NCBI RefSeq assembly: GCF_965363235.1
Contig: NC_134844.1
Span: 49,534,872-49,598,871, forward strand
Length of the DNA stretch: 64,000 nt
Source of the DNA: Mytilus galloprovincialis
Taxonomy: Eukaryota; Mollusca; Bivalvia; Mytilida; Mytilidae
Direction: 5' to 3'
Program-made: the position numbers and the translations under genes
Part shown: positions 1 to 11,300 of the stretch, one piece after another
How the letters are laid out: each line of letters starts with the position of its first letter
Numbering within the stretch: position 1 is the stretch's first letter
Notes under the pieces: model-generated
What the model saw: the letters and a program-made list of their open reading frames with translations, nothing else
Told to the model about the DNA's origin: nothing
The model's database searches: none

Positions 1-1428
1 ACAAAATTAACATGAAATCTTTTTACTGTTTGACATAGTCTGTGACAATATTGTTAATTCACTTGTTGGAATTGGGCTTAGATGGAGTTTTCATAATAAA
101 ATTGAGAATTGAAATGGGGAATGTGTCAGAGACAACAACCCAACCAAAGAGCAGAAAACAGCAAAAATGAGTACTCTTATATCGATACTTTGTGTGTTTT
201 TTAAAATTTTGTTATATGTTTTTGTGCTTGGTAGTGGTACTGATTTGATGAGTTTGTTCTTATATTGTACTGTTAAATCACTTTTCCTGTTAAGATATGG
301 ATTAAGAGCTCACAAGTAAAGGAGAAGGTTCACGAAGGCTTAAATTGGCCCTGATTTTTTTATGTTTTTTAAATCGGGCCAAAATATTACAAATTTCACA
401 TAGAAATACGTGTGATAATATTATTAAGACAAACATATTTTTTCTAGCACTTGCCTTTACAATTTATGGTGCTATCACTCCTTAAATAAGCATAATTTGT
501 ATGAAAAGGTCAATTTTGGTACTTTTTTCCATAATTTTTAATTGTTTTTGGCATAATTAACCTTGGCCGCCATCTACGATCCAAAAAGTTGTTACATTGA
601 TGAAATCTATATCAAAATTGGAACCTTTTGGTTACAAAACATTTTGGATCGTAGATGGCGGCCAAGGTGTTTTTAAAGCTTTTAGGTCTGAAAAATGCAC
701 AAGCTCAACATATTTTGACAAAACATCCAAAATGGGCTTACTTTGAAGAATATTATGTTCTCTTATGAAAAGAACTGATATGTTTAGCATTTAGACTTTT
801 GAAATAGACCCATTTACGAACCAAATTGGGACCTTTGTGGTGTTTTATGATAAAGTTGATATTTTAGGCCATTTTGTGCCATAAGTGAACCTTGTCCTTT
901 AACACAACAATCCCAAGTTAAGAACCTTTGATGCAATGGTTGCTTGTAATTTGGAGAACTATAACTGTTTTTATGTTGACTGTTCAATGTTGTCTTTAAA
1001 TCTATATATGAATTACGCCTCTAATTTTTTTTTTTTAATTTATCCCATTTTCTCCTCAACCTTCTATAGATGTCTATACCAATGTATTGGTTTTGTCCAT
1101 TGTTAAATGCAATATGGCGATCTTATTTGTAAATTTAAGGGGAAGTATGGAAATAAGGAAGATTATTTTCTAGACACTTAATATTCAACATAGTTCAACG
1201 GCTAACATGACTTATTAGAATTTTAAAACACTATTCTAATGGTACACCATGAACATTGATGAAAACAGGATTGAATGGATACAACTTCCCGTTTAAAAAC
1301 TGTTGAAAAGCTGCAAAAAGCTGACCATGCTGACAGGTACCTTCACTGCCTCAGTTCATAAATTTAATATAATGTCATTTCCTATCTGATTTTAAAACAT
1401 AATTATATACATGTATATATAAAATTAC
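1..1428. other. Non-coding stretch with repeat fragments, downstream side of the NDUFA9 exon
   Basis: No exon was recognised here, although later NDUFA9 exons should lie at lower coordinates, possibly beyond the window edge. The piece at about 91-165 matches the start of the dispersed element at 34370-34962. A strong inverted repeat sits at 561-667 and is listed separately. The rest is AT-rich without recognised coding sequence. Confidence 0.5.
561..667. repeat. 26-bp perfect inverted repeat with 55-bp loop
   Basis: The left arm 561-586 (CCTTGGCCGCCATC... to CCAAAA) is the exact reverse complement of 642-667. The arms are GC-richer than their surroundings. This could be the core of a foldback transposon or a transcribed hairpin. 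I could not define ends or a target duplication, so its class is open. Confidence 0.75.
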
Positions 1429-1602
1429 CTAATCTATTCACTATAAATCTTCCTAAAAATCCAGTTGATCCAAAAACCGTAACTACTTCTCCACTGAAAG
1501 ACGATCGGCCACCAGTTCCTCTCTTATAGTTTTGTATAGTAACATCACTTTTATCTCTTTTCTGCACTGTATAGTAGCCAATACATCTTGGCAAGTCTTT
1601 CC
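1429..1602 (-). CDS. NDUFA9: NDUFA9 exon (complex I 39 kDa subunit), partial
   Basis: The exon reads [16 protein letters not shown], then [17 protein letters not shown] and [14 protein letters not shown]. This matches the N-terminal part of NDUFA9, where human has GKGGRSSVSGIVATVFG and ATGFLGRYVVN. GxxGFLGR is the nucleotide-binding turn of its short-chain-dehydrogenase-like Rossmann fold. NDUFA9 is a nuclear-encoded accessory subunit of mitochondrial complex I at the junction of the membrane and matrix arms, and binds NADPH. On the minus strand an acceptor (TTTTAG) ends at 1603 and a donor (GTAATT) starts at 1428; the exon is 174 bp and is entered after the first base of a codon. The mitochondrial targeting sequence should be in an upstream exon, which I could not place with confidence. 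The remaining exons are not seen in the window. Confidence 0.8.
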
Positions 1603-2500
1603 CTAAAACATAATTAGAAAGTAAATGAACCAGAATTTCCTAAATTTTATTAGTTCAAAGCTCTTCTTTGGATTTACCATATACCAGTCAGGTTCATTTG
1701 GAAAGCTCAAAGCCAACTGATACATGTATATATAAGAACCAAACATTTTCAAGATCTATATCTTAAGAAAACTTAACATTGAAAATTGATTATTAATTCA
1801 AAGTCACTGGACCATAACATAAAGAACAGTGTCTCAAAATAGCCATCAAATTGTAGATAATAATGCAACTTTATATAGAATATCATTGATCTATCAAAAG
1901 TAGTTCCTATCAAATTTAAATAAGCAGAAAACTTAACAATTGTTGAAGCCATCATCACTATTGCTGTCAGCGTAAAAACAATCACTATCTCTTTCTTTCA
2001 ATTGAGACAATAATTCTATATCCACTATAGTTCAAATGAAGTGGATGTAAGCAACTATCAGGCAACCATACATTATGGTTATTGAATAAATATTTGTATG
2101 ATAATATATATTTGGAATGTGTATTTTTTTGTTTCCTCCACGAATGTCAAATTGTTATTTTCTATTTTCTGTCATAAAAGATATACGAATCAAGTACCAA
2201 AGTCAAATGAAAATATTTTAAAGTCTTAACCATGTGTGACATATAAATATAGAAATTCATTTGTACTGTAAATACAGTACTGTCAGTAGATACACATTTT
2301 TGTTAAGTAATATTCCTTTTAATAACAAACATGGACAAATTTTTGTCAAAAACAATTACTGCATTTACATGTAAATTGCATGTACCTGTATGTTTTGATT
2401 GAGTTCAGTAATTTCAATTGATATTTTACAGTGTATCTTTCTATGTTGTAATTATGTTACACTTGTTTCAGGGTAGGGTGAAGGATAGCTCCTATTAAAA
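1603..2500. other. Probable NDUFA9 intron or upstream region, no clear gene
   Basis: The minus strand has a 70-codon open frame at 1773-1985 containing MASTIVKFSAYLNLIG. It is close to where a leader exon might lie, but no donor in the right phase was found, so it is not called. Around 2024-2075 there is a piece of a dispersed repeat (AATGAAGTGGATGTAAG) that recurs in similar form near 54850. Confidence 0.4.
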
Positions 2501-2838
2501 AGTTCAAACCAACTGCATTTGTTTGCACCTGTCCTAAGTCATTGTAAGTCAGGATCATGATGTTCAGCATGTTCAGTCGTTATTTGTTGATGTGGTTATA
2601 AATTGTGTTTCTCCTTTCTTTTTTTATACAGATTATACCATTAGTTTTCATGTTTGATTGGTTTACACTACCAGTAGTCATTTTTGGGGCCTTTAATAGC
2701 TTCCTGTTAGGTGTGAGCCAAGGCTGTGTGTTCAAGGCTGTTCTTAAGACTTATAATAGTTTACTTTTACAAATTGTGACTTGGATGGAGAGTTGTCTCA
2801 TTGGCACTTTAATATACCACATCTTCTTACATCTAAGT
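2500..2838 (+). repeat. Dispersed short repeat, second subfamily (ends CATTGGCAC..ACCACATCTTC)
   Basis: It contains the modules TTTTGGGGCCTTTAATAGC, TGTGAGCCAAGGCTG, GACTTGGATGGAGAGTTG and a 3' end CTCATTGGCACTTTAATA. The same order of modules recurs at 51790-51935, and the end module at 16395-16503 and 16790-16845. A 102-codon open frame through it is incidental. It is probably a SINE or MITE-like element of the bivalve lineage; its internal promoter and class were not established. Confidence 0.65.
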
Positions 2839-3005
2839 AATACAATCATGACAATGCTTGATGGTGTAAACAAGTTGAATAATCATCATTTAATTAAATC
2901 TTATAATCATTGATAATTGATAATGAAATATGACAGAATTTGATGATTTCTCTATGGTGATAAAAAGTGTACAATACATTAAAACTAGACAGTTACTGGT
3001 ATATA

Positions 3006-3312
3006 AGGGTGGTAATGGGGGTACCTTCATGACGAATCAAGGTAAAAATTTCTTGCCAAATGACGTAAACAGTACTGTTTGGTGCATCATGATAAAATGT
3101 GCATTTTCTTTTAGATGATAAAACAATCAAATGATTTGACGAATCATGTTAATTTTTTTCTAAAAATAACGGTAACAATAATTATTTGAGAACTCTGACG
3201 AATAACGGTAAGGATATTTTGACTAATCAGGACAAAATTTTAAACAATTTGATGCTAACGGTAACCAAAAATGACCTTTTGATGACTGACGGTAAAGGGC
3301 ATTACTACCCTC
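3006..3312. repeat. Small foldback-like element with repeated GACGAAT..CGGTAA motifs
   Basis: The ends read AGGGTGGTAATG and, inverted, AGGGTAGTAATG. Inside, five or six short variants of TGACGAATAACGGTAA recur at about 30-70 bp intervals, unlike the flanks. This fits a MITE with subterminal repeats. No target duplication was clear. Confidence 0.45.
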
Positions 3313-4243
3313 CTATATGAACTGATGAATGGTGAATTTCTATAAATTAAATCTCCGAAATCAATTATCATGCATGAGCCAAAAAAAAAAAAAAATAAAC
3401 ACAAATGGGACAGCTTTAATTTTGATGATGTGCCGATTTGTCATATTGCTGGAGTGTCTTTCTCAGGTGCCGAATTGTCTGGTCCGAACTATCTATTTTC
3501 AATATAAGTCTATATATTCAAATTTTCAAGGTACGAAGCCAGGGATGGTTTACTCTTTTCAAATGAACAAAGACCATTGCCTTAATCTGTGAATGACTAT
3601 GATACTTGTATATTTGTCTCTTTGCATTTTTTATGTCAGTGTGATAGAAATGTGTATTTTAAAGTGAATCTTACGGCCAAGACCAATGACCTGTCTCACG
3701 GTCAGAGTTGCCATTCTTGGTTGACAAATGTAATGTAGAAGCTTTCTTTTGACAATGATTAATTCAACCTTTTAAACACTTTAATGATCTTATTCTGATC
3801 TATATCATTAAACGCTTAAATCGATGCTGCAATTTTCTTGATTTAAAACATTTAGATGACATCATCTCTTAAAATTTTCACTGAAAGGATAAAACAAAAA
3901 CAAGGAATTTTAAGACAAATTTCTTCAAGGCAATAAGGCATTCCTGAGCAAATTATAAAGAAGTATACAAAATCTTAAGAAAGAGGTAACAAGATCTTCT
4001 TCATTAAGGATAGTGAGTAAATCCAACTTTTGTTCTAACTCCAAAATAATCCACGATGGACATCATGAACATGATGAAAAATCATTGTATTATAAATTTC
4101 TTCATGAAAAAACCGTTGTGCTAACGTCACAATTTAAAATAAAGATAATCAAACGTCAGTTGCAGAATGTCACAATTTAAATTTAAAATAAAATTAATCA
4201 ATGAATAGGGTGGTAAAGGGTGGTCTGAACGGGCCGTAGTGAT
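3313..4243. other. Intergenic AT-rich stretch, nothing recognised
   Basis: No gene was recognised. The short open frame at 3329-3592 runs through an A-tract and has no protein resemblance I know. Close to the transposon boundary, GTCACAATTTAAA occurs twice (near 4129 and 4168), a small local duplication. Confidence 0.4.
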
Positions 4244-4752
4244 CACAGGGACTCGGTTAGCAGATTAAAATTTTGTTAATCAATGTTTTTTATATTTTTT
4301 TTAGTATTTCCTGTCTATTTGTATTACTTTATTAACGTATTTGACGATGTCATCGATATTTCTTTGTTTTCTAGCAATGTGCACTTTACTATCCATATCC
4401 GTATACTGAAAAAACCTAAAGGGATCTAAGTCGCCATCTTGGATTGCCTTACCTACTTGGAATAAAAAATATTTAAAAATATTAATAAATTACTGTATAC
4501 CTTACAAATGCACTCGTTTTCTTCCTAAATAATTCTTCTATCACATGCATATTTTCATTTCCCGATCAACGGAACCCTTACGCAGCTTCGGTTGCATTCA
4601 GGTCGAAACATTCAAATTTCCCGGCGAAAGCAACGTTGCTGGCACTCTCGCCGTTTCGCAACGATTCAGACGAAAGGGGAGGTAACATCTTGTTATTCGG
4701 AACTTCTCGGATGAATACTCCCTACCTGACGATAACTACCCAAATTATCGAA
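4244..4752 (+). repeat. Left terminal inverted repeat (509 bp), probable promoter and leader of the helicase gene
   Basis: It pairs with 12685-13193 without visible gaps. Pairing stops within TCGAA at 4748-4752, where the first ATG of the helicase frame begins. The inner half is GC-richer and contains a CCGCC-free but CpG-containing stretch around 4560-4700 suited to a promoter. As the right copy stands equally close upstream of the transposase start, a shared promoter is inferred. Confidence 0.85.
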
Positions 4753-4781
4753 TGCAATTTTCCCGCAATGTAAACAACAAC

Positions 4782-7592
4782 ATGGATTCAGGACAGGATT
4801 TGGCTAAAAAACTTATTTGCAATGGACATAACCTTGTTTTGACAGGTCAAGGGGGAACAGGAAAAACACACACAATTAAATCATGTTTTGAGCAATTGAA
4901 ATTATTAGGAAAATGCGTCCAATTGACATGCTACACAGGAATAGCCTGCAGACAGTATCCCTCATCCATAGGTGCTACAACATTACACAGGTTTTGTGGA
5001 CTAGAAGATGGTCGACATAATAACAATGACTTGTTAAATTTAATCAGTTTTGATGAAAGATTTCTAATTACAAAATGCAGAATTACTAAAACAGATGTAT
5101 TAATTATTGATGAAGTTTCAATGGTGTCAAAAAAAATATTTGAACAAGTAGAATTTATTTGTCGAAAAATCAAAAATCCAGCATTATATTTTGGAGGAAT
5201 CCAAGTTGTCCTTAGTGGTGATTTTTTTCAGCTGCCACCAATACGTGATGAACTGTATGGAGATTATGGCCATTATTGCTTTGAAAGCAATTTTTTTATA
5301 AATTTATTTCCTCACAGAATTAATCTCAGTAAAATTTATAGACAAAATGAGACATCTCTATCAAATGCTGTGTCAGAATTAGAAAAAGGCGAACCATCCG
5401 AAGAAACCAATCTATTTATAAAATCTTTAAATAGAGACATAGAAATTCCAGACGGTGAACCGGTTGTAAAATTATTTTCTAGAAACCTTGATGTTGACTT
5501 CTTCAATTGTGATAAATTAGAGACATTGAATGAATACCCCCTGCATTGCTTCCCATCTAAAGATGAAGGGGATCATTTTTATTTAAAAAAAATGCTGGCA
5601 CCCAAACATTTAGGGTTGAAAATATCAGCACCTGTTATGTTGTTAGTAAATTTAAGTGACAAATTGGTCAACGGACTTATAGGGAGAGTGCAAAAAATAC
5701 ATGAACATGAAATACAAGTACAATTTGTACTCGATGGAAAAAATGAGAGTGTTGCTATTACCAAGTATACTTTCACAAAATATGATCCAGTTGACAAAAA
5801 ATGCATTGCCAAAAGAATTCAGTTTCCAATTAAACTGGCGTTTGCAATAACAATCCATAAATCTCAGGGCATGACAATTCCTTATTTGGAAATTGATTGC
5901 AAAAATTCAAACCAACCAGGACAAGTTGGTGTGGCAGTAGGCCGAGCTAAATTAATCAGTGGACTAAAAGTGACCAACTATAAATCATCCAGTATAAAAA
6001 GACATCCTGAGGCAGTATACCAGTTTTATCGTTTATGTGAGGTTCCCTGCATGATCAATTTTGAAAATGTATGTTGTAAAATTGCGTTCAAAGAAGATAA
6101 TATTACAGAAGTACATATGGAAATATCTGCAGGAGGGAGAGGGAAAATCCGATATATTGGTGGATATGTCATTGCAAAGTGTCGATATAAACTTACAAAA
6201 ACTATACAAAATAATTTATTTGTTCCTGGGTTAGTACCAGAGGTTAGACAATTGAAATTCAGGGTTAACATTTTAGATGAAATGATTGTGTCTGCATCAG
6301 AAATTACAAATGAATCAATATATGAGGAGACTTTAGAGGAGACCAAAAGAAAGCAAAATCTATCAGAAGGTCTGACAAACATTCATGACAAAATTTTTGA
6401 ATTCTTTGAGAGTCTTGAATTAAAAGTTAGAACTCTTCTTTGTTACAAAAACCTTCAACATCACAGAAAAGAACTGTTCAAATTTGCTCAAAATGAAATT
6501 TTATCTGACAATGCACTACTTGAGGAATTTTGCTTAAAATATTGTTATGTAAGGACAGCAGTAGAAACTGAGGAGGAAGAGCAAGATGATATGAGTATTT
6601 TATTAGAAATGGGAGAAAAATTAGTAAACACCTGTGTGCATTTGGAAATTATATTTAAATTTATTGTGAACCTTTTTCTAAATGTTTCTATAGCCCAGTT
6701 TAGGAAGGATTACTTGACAGCCATAAGAAGAGAGAAAAGTAAAGCATTGCGTAAAAAGGTTATGGAAAAAACTGAAAAGAAAAAAGGAGTTAAAACAATT
6801 GATATGAATTTTCTTATGACTGACACATCTGAAAATAAAATTGTCTCACACCTTGGACTAAAATCTATGTCATTACAGAATGAAAAATTCTATTTAGAAT
6901 TCACAAAGAAAGATTTGATTAAAATCTTGAAAGCATATGGAGTGAATTTATCAATGAGTAAGAAAAAACCAGAATTGGGACAAGTATTGGCTGAAAAGTT
7001 GAATGAGAATAGTGCTATGCCAAATTATTGCATTTTCAAAGATTCTAGTACATGTACAGACAAAGAGATACATCATCCTGATACAATTGTTGAAATGCCA
7101 GAAACAGAAATAAGTGCACCCAGTGCAACAGTTGCAGTGTCTGATAAAAGTATGACACAATCTCAAGAAGATGCACAAATACATGTACACCAAGATAACA
7201 CAACTGAAACTACAACTCATTTACCTTCTCAGAGTGTTGTTACTGAACCTGACAGTGCAAGTGTTTTTGTCACAACTGATTGCACCACCCAAGCAAGTTC
7301 ATCAAAGAGGAAAGGTAATAAGAAAACTACAAGAAAGCAAACAAGTAAAGCCAAAGGTAGACAGGGGAAAAGGGGTATAGGAAGAAAGTTGAAACAAACA
7401 ACACCACTTCCAGATTCCTCAGATGAGAATTGTGGTATTTGTGGAAAACCTGAAAAATCTGAGGAGGACTGGATTTGCTGTGATATATGCTCTATTTGGT
7501 ATCATAGAGACTGTGTCGGATTAGAAGATGAAACCAGTTGGCTGACGTGTTCCAATCCTGATGCTGTATATACTTGTCCAATGTGTGTTTAG
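4782..7592 (+). CDS. Transposon-encoded PIF1-like helicase with SAP-like region and PHD finger
   Basis: The open frame runs from an ATG at 4752; the in-frame ATG at 4782 (ACAACATGG) has a better start context and lies outside the inverted repeat, so I start there (936 aa). Residues below count from 4752. Helicase superfamily 1B motifs are complete: Walker A GQGGTGKT at 32-39, Walker B VLIIDEVSM near 116-124, GDFFQLPP at 156-163, FAITIHKSQGMT near 364-375 and VGRAKLISGL near 396-405. The core is short for PIF1. A motif KIRYIGGYVIAKCRY follows at 465-479. Residues 718-753 (TKKDLIKILKAYGVNL onward) resemble a SAP DNA-binding motif. A Ser/Thr- and Lys-rich linker precedes a C4HC3 PHD finger from C894 (CGIC, CCDIC, WYHRDC, CPMC). 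Inferred role: unwinding DNA during transposition, with chromatin reading by the PHD finger. There are no introns. Confidence 0.85.
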   Translation: MDSGQDLAKKLICNGHNLVLTGQGGTGKTHTIKSCFEQLKLLGKCVQLTCYTGIACRQYPSSIGATTLHRFCGLEDGRHNNNDLLNLISFDERFLITKCRITKTDVLIIDEVSMVSKKIFEQVEFICRKIKNPALYFGGIQVVLSGDFFQLPPIRDELYGDYGHYCFESNFFINLFPHRINLSKIYRQNETSLSNAVSELEKGEPSEETNLFIKSLNRDIEIPDGEPVVKLFSRNLDVDFFNCDKLETLNEYPLHCFPSKDEGDHFYLKKMLAPKHLGLKISAPVMLLVNLSDKLVNGLIGRVQKIHEHEIQVQFVLDGKNESVAITKYTFTKYDPVDKKCIAKRIQFPIKLAFAITIHKSQGMTIPYLEIDCKNSNQPGQVGVAVGRAKLISGLKVTNYKSSSIKRHPEAVYQFYRLCEVPCMINFENVCCKIAFKEDNITEVHMEISAGGRGKIRYIGGYVIAKCRYKLTKTIQNNLFVPGLVPEVRQLKFRVNILDEMIVSASEITNESIYEETLEETKRKQNLSEGLTNIHDKIFEFFESLELKVRTLLCYKNLQHHRKELFKFAQNEILSDNALLEEFCLKYCYVRTAVETEEEEQDDMSILLEMGEKLVNTCVHLEIIFKFIVNLFLNVSIAQFRKDYLTAIRREKSKALRKKVMEKTEKKKGVKTIDMNFLMTDTSENKIVSHLGLKSMSLQNEKFYLEFTKKDLIKILKAYGVNLSMSKKKPELGQVLAEKLNENSAMPNYCIFKDSSTCTDKEIHHPDTIVEMPETEISAPSATVAVSDKSMTQSQEDAQIHVHQDNTTETTTHLPSQSVVTEPDSASVFVTTDCTTQASSSKRKGNKKTTRKQTSKAKGRQGKRGIGRKLKQTTPLPDSSDENCGICGKPEKSEEDWICCDICSIWYHRDCVGLEDETSWLTCSNPDAVYTCPMCV

Positions 7593-8355
7593 TTAGACAA
7601 ATGTCATGAATGTAAGTATACTTCACCTTTCATTCACCTATTTCTAGTAATTGGTTGGCCAATTCCATTCAAATTGATTAAAAATTTTAAATTGAGCTCA
7701 CTTAAAAACTGATATCTACATGTATTACAGGTGCATGGTGTGGGGTATACATCAATGACAGTAATCCAACAACAAAGACCCTAAAAATTCTGAACAAAAT
7801 ATATATCATGTACATATTTTTGAAAAAATATCTATACAATGCCCAATTCCAGATTGTCCAATGTCTACAAAAATTGTTAACAAATTTACAGAAACTGTAT
7901 GGGGTATTTCAATGAGATAGCAATCCAACAACACAAAAAAACATGTCATCTAGAGGTCAAAATGTCAATCTTTTTTGATTATGGTATGTATTTTTCCAGA
8001 ATATAGGTACACAGATTGCCTTCTTTCGGGGCCTTTTATCGCTGACTATGCGGTATGGGCTTTGCTCATTGTTGAAGGCCGTACGGTGACCTATAGTTGT
8101 AAATGTTTGTGTCATTTTGATCTTTTGTGGATAGTTGTCTCATTGGCAATCATACCACATCTTCTTTTATATATTTTTAAGTTAATTTTGTAATTCAGAG
8201 AAATTTTGCTTTTCACCAAAACAAATTATCATTAATAATCTGACCTGTTTCATTTATCTGAACTCAGGAAAATAAATAACAATTTAAAATAAAATAAAAC
8301 ATTTCAACAAATTCAAATTTTGTCATTATATTCTATTGCATACATTTTTAGAAGT
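7593..8355. other. Intergenic stretch between convergent helicase and transposase genes
   Basis: The two stop codons face each other about 760 bp apart. The stretch carries one dispersed short repeat (8021-8172) and AT-rich sequence. AATAAA occurs near 8270 on the plus strand, so it could serve the helicase mRNA. No open frame of interest was found. Confidence 0.5.
8021..8172 (+). repeat. Dispersed short repeat, main subfamily copy
   Basis: It reads GGGCCTTTTATCGCTGAC, CTATGCGGTATGGGC, CGGTGACCTATAGTTG and ends CTCATTGGCAATCATACCAC. It is nearly the same as 13500-13655 and the reverse complement of 61835-61935. It is a SINE-like or MITE-like family that has landed between the two transposon genes. 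Confidence 0.75.
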
Positions 8356-11300
8356 TTATTGTTTCCTGATTTTCTTGCAGGGCTCGCTACATGTCTCCTT
8401 GGAAGTTCCAGTTGTATAGATGTTTGTTGTGGTACAGTTTGACAGTCCACCTGTATTTGATTTTCTTGATATTGAACCTTCACCAAGTATAATAGTGTTC
8501 ATGGTTCTACTGTATGTTAGGTAAGTAGGATTGGTATTTGCTCCATTGTGTAGACCCCTTTGTTGAGAAAATATGTTTTCTAAAACATCACTGTTAATTC
8601 GATTTGGAATAATTGATGAGGATATGCGTTGAAATCTATCTTTACACATTTCATCAAAACCCACCAGAAGTGAGGTAAGATCCTCCCTGGTTTGAAATGA
8701 TAATAGGCACTTCTCTTTATCTTTGATTTCAGTACTTTGCTTAATACTAGCCTCCCAAGCTCTGAACCAATTCAGGACCTCTCTGTTCTCATCAAGTCTT
8801 TTATCAGAATACTGACATATGGGACGTTGATCCCTAAAATTTTTTGTAAGTACAGAAGTTTTTTTTAGAAATTCAATGCTACTGTTTAGCTCGTCTCCTT
8901 TTTCTTTCAGTGACATTTGGTAGCATTGCATTAAATGAAGCATATTTTCATTTAAAACATCCTCAGCTAGTTTATTCCGCATCTTTGATTGAGATGTGAG
9001 AAAAAAGTGTTCCATAGTTAACTGCTGATAAATTTTGAATGGGTTCACAGCTATGTCCCATTGGTATGCCTTGTACCAGTGCTCCCAAAAAATATGATTT
9101 GATTCAAATTTTAATACTTTTTTGTGAGTATTGAGAAGACCGCTTTTAGATATGTTGTTCCGAATTTTTTTCATAACATGGGAATAGTCCATTATAACAT
9201 GTATATTTGGTTTTGAACTGTCATATATGTTCTTAATACTCATTGAAAACATTGTTTCTGATGTCTTACCATCAATTAATATCTTCATGAAGTCTCTGTT
9301 GTATTGAGCACCATCAAGACTAACATATGTTACTGTGAAACCAAACAATCCTAGCATTTTTACTGATTGCCAAAATATTAACAGCATTTCAGATGGAGTG
9401 ACTTGTGTCGTCGGATAATGTGCAAAAGGGAACCTGAAACCTGTATGTCCTAAAAACAAAAGTTGCAACACATGGGAAGCTAGTTGAAGACTTTCCTTAC
9501 CGCTGCAAAGAGTTTTCATATAGTTTGTTTCATCAAGTCCCTCATTAAAGCCAATAATTTCAAATGAGTTGCCTTTTTTGCGAAGTTCTAAGTCCTCCTG
9601 AATGGACATCTCATCCAACATAATCCCGCCTTCATAGCCACCTAATCCAATATTTTGGGCTAAAGCCTCATTTTTCATCCAATGTAAAATGTCTTTTTGT
9701 ATTCCAGGTTCATGCTGCACTCTGTTTTTATACGTTTGGAGTAAACACTTAGACGGAAGAACCATAAATCCACTTTTTGCAAGATCTTCATATGCACGAG
9801 GAGAACGACAGTAAATTGATAAACACATTCTGATGATATCTTTATCCCAGCGCCTAGCATGAGGATTTAAATTAACAAACTGAGTTTGTGATAATAAAAA
9901 AGATTGTGCTTTTTCTGGAAAACCACCTAAAAATTGTTTTAATTGTAACAAATTATTGTTATTTACTGGTAAATCATCACATGGTTTCTGTAAAGTCTTG
10001 TTGTCATTTTGAAAATCATTGTCATTATTTTTGTTCTTAAATTTCCTGCATACCGCACATACATTTAATTTTGATTGAAACGGAACAACACCTTTGCAGT
10101 TTTTAGATCTGTATTTAAATATCGAATCATGATTGGTATCTGCACGATTTTCTCTCAGCGCATTTTCTGGTAAATCAATGATGTTGTTGATTTCAGATTC
10201 ATCAACCCCAGAACAGATTATAAAGTTTTTTGCTAAGTCAATTATGCACTTTACACTTTCTTTAGACAATTCAAATGTGTCAGATATTTTTAAATCATCA
10301 AGAAAAACCTTTTTACCTGAAATTGTTACATTCCATATTCCAGAGGAATGAAAAGTAATTTCTGTTAAAATTCTGTTGCCATTGACTAAACAACCATTAA
10401 AGTGTCCTAATGTTATTGCATGGTCAGTTTTACTTATTAAAATGGTATTTTCTTGAATCATATTTGAAATGTGTTGAAATTTAAATTCATCTTCTTTTGA
10501 AACTGGAATCTTCCAGGCAAGTCCATAATAAACGTATGACGTCCATTATCACTGTACTATTATGCATATTTTAGGGGCCAGCTGAAGGACACCTACGGGT
10601 GCGGGAATTCTCGCTACATTGAAGACCCATTGGTTGCCTTCGGCTGTTGTTTGCTCTATGGTCGGGTGGTTGTCGCTTTGACATATTCACCATTTCCTTT
10701 CTCAATTTTATTTGGTGAATTTTTTATAATTATTTTTACATCGCTTTGTTTTAGCCACACAATTCATAAACATTGGAATTTTTCTTATGATTCTTCCAAT
10801 TTCATGGGTGGAAAATTCCAAATTTCTTTGTTGTATTTCATACAGTTCAATAGATGAGTTCTCATCTTGAAAGATATTCTCTGTCAACCTAAAAAAATAT
10901 ATTCTTTGAATTACAAAGTGCTGTTTTTGTAGCCTTAAACATTTGTTTTTGCTTTAAATATGCCTTGTTTTGTTATTTTTGTTCATGAGTTACTGTCTCG
11001 TTGATGCATACCCAACATCTTCTTTTATTCATACATTATGGTACTAGATTTTCAAGCAACATTTTTTGTTGTTGCAAGGATGTATGCATAAGTAATATAA
11101 ATCCCATAAAAGCTAGCTTCAGTAAATACAAAATATTCATTGATTGGGCATGAACAATTGTATTTAAGTTTGTGTATTGAAACAGATATCCAGTTTTATT
11201 GCTATTTGTTTAAATTTTTATTATGTTAATAAAGTATAATGTCAATTTGCAGCTTTACAGTCTCTTTATATAAGGAAAAAGGAGATGTGGTATGATTGCT

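Noticed and set aside
1773-1985. Leader exon of NDUFA9
   Set aside because: MASTIVKFSAYLNLIG looks tempting, but no donor leaves the phase needed by the exon at 1602.
2605-2913. 102-codon frame on the plus strand
   Set aside because: It runs through a dispersed short repeat that recurs at 51790 without a matching frame.
4752-4781. Upstream ATG at 4752 as the helicase start
   Set aside because: It lies on the edge of the inverted repeat with a weak context; the in-frame ATG at 4782 has ACAACATGG. Both remain possible, so the longer frame is only mentioned.
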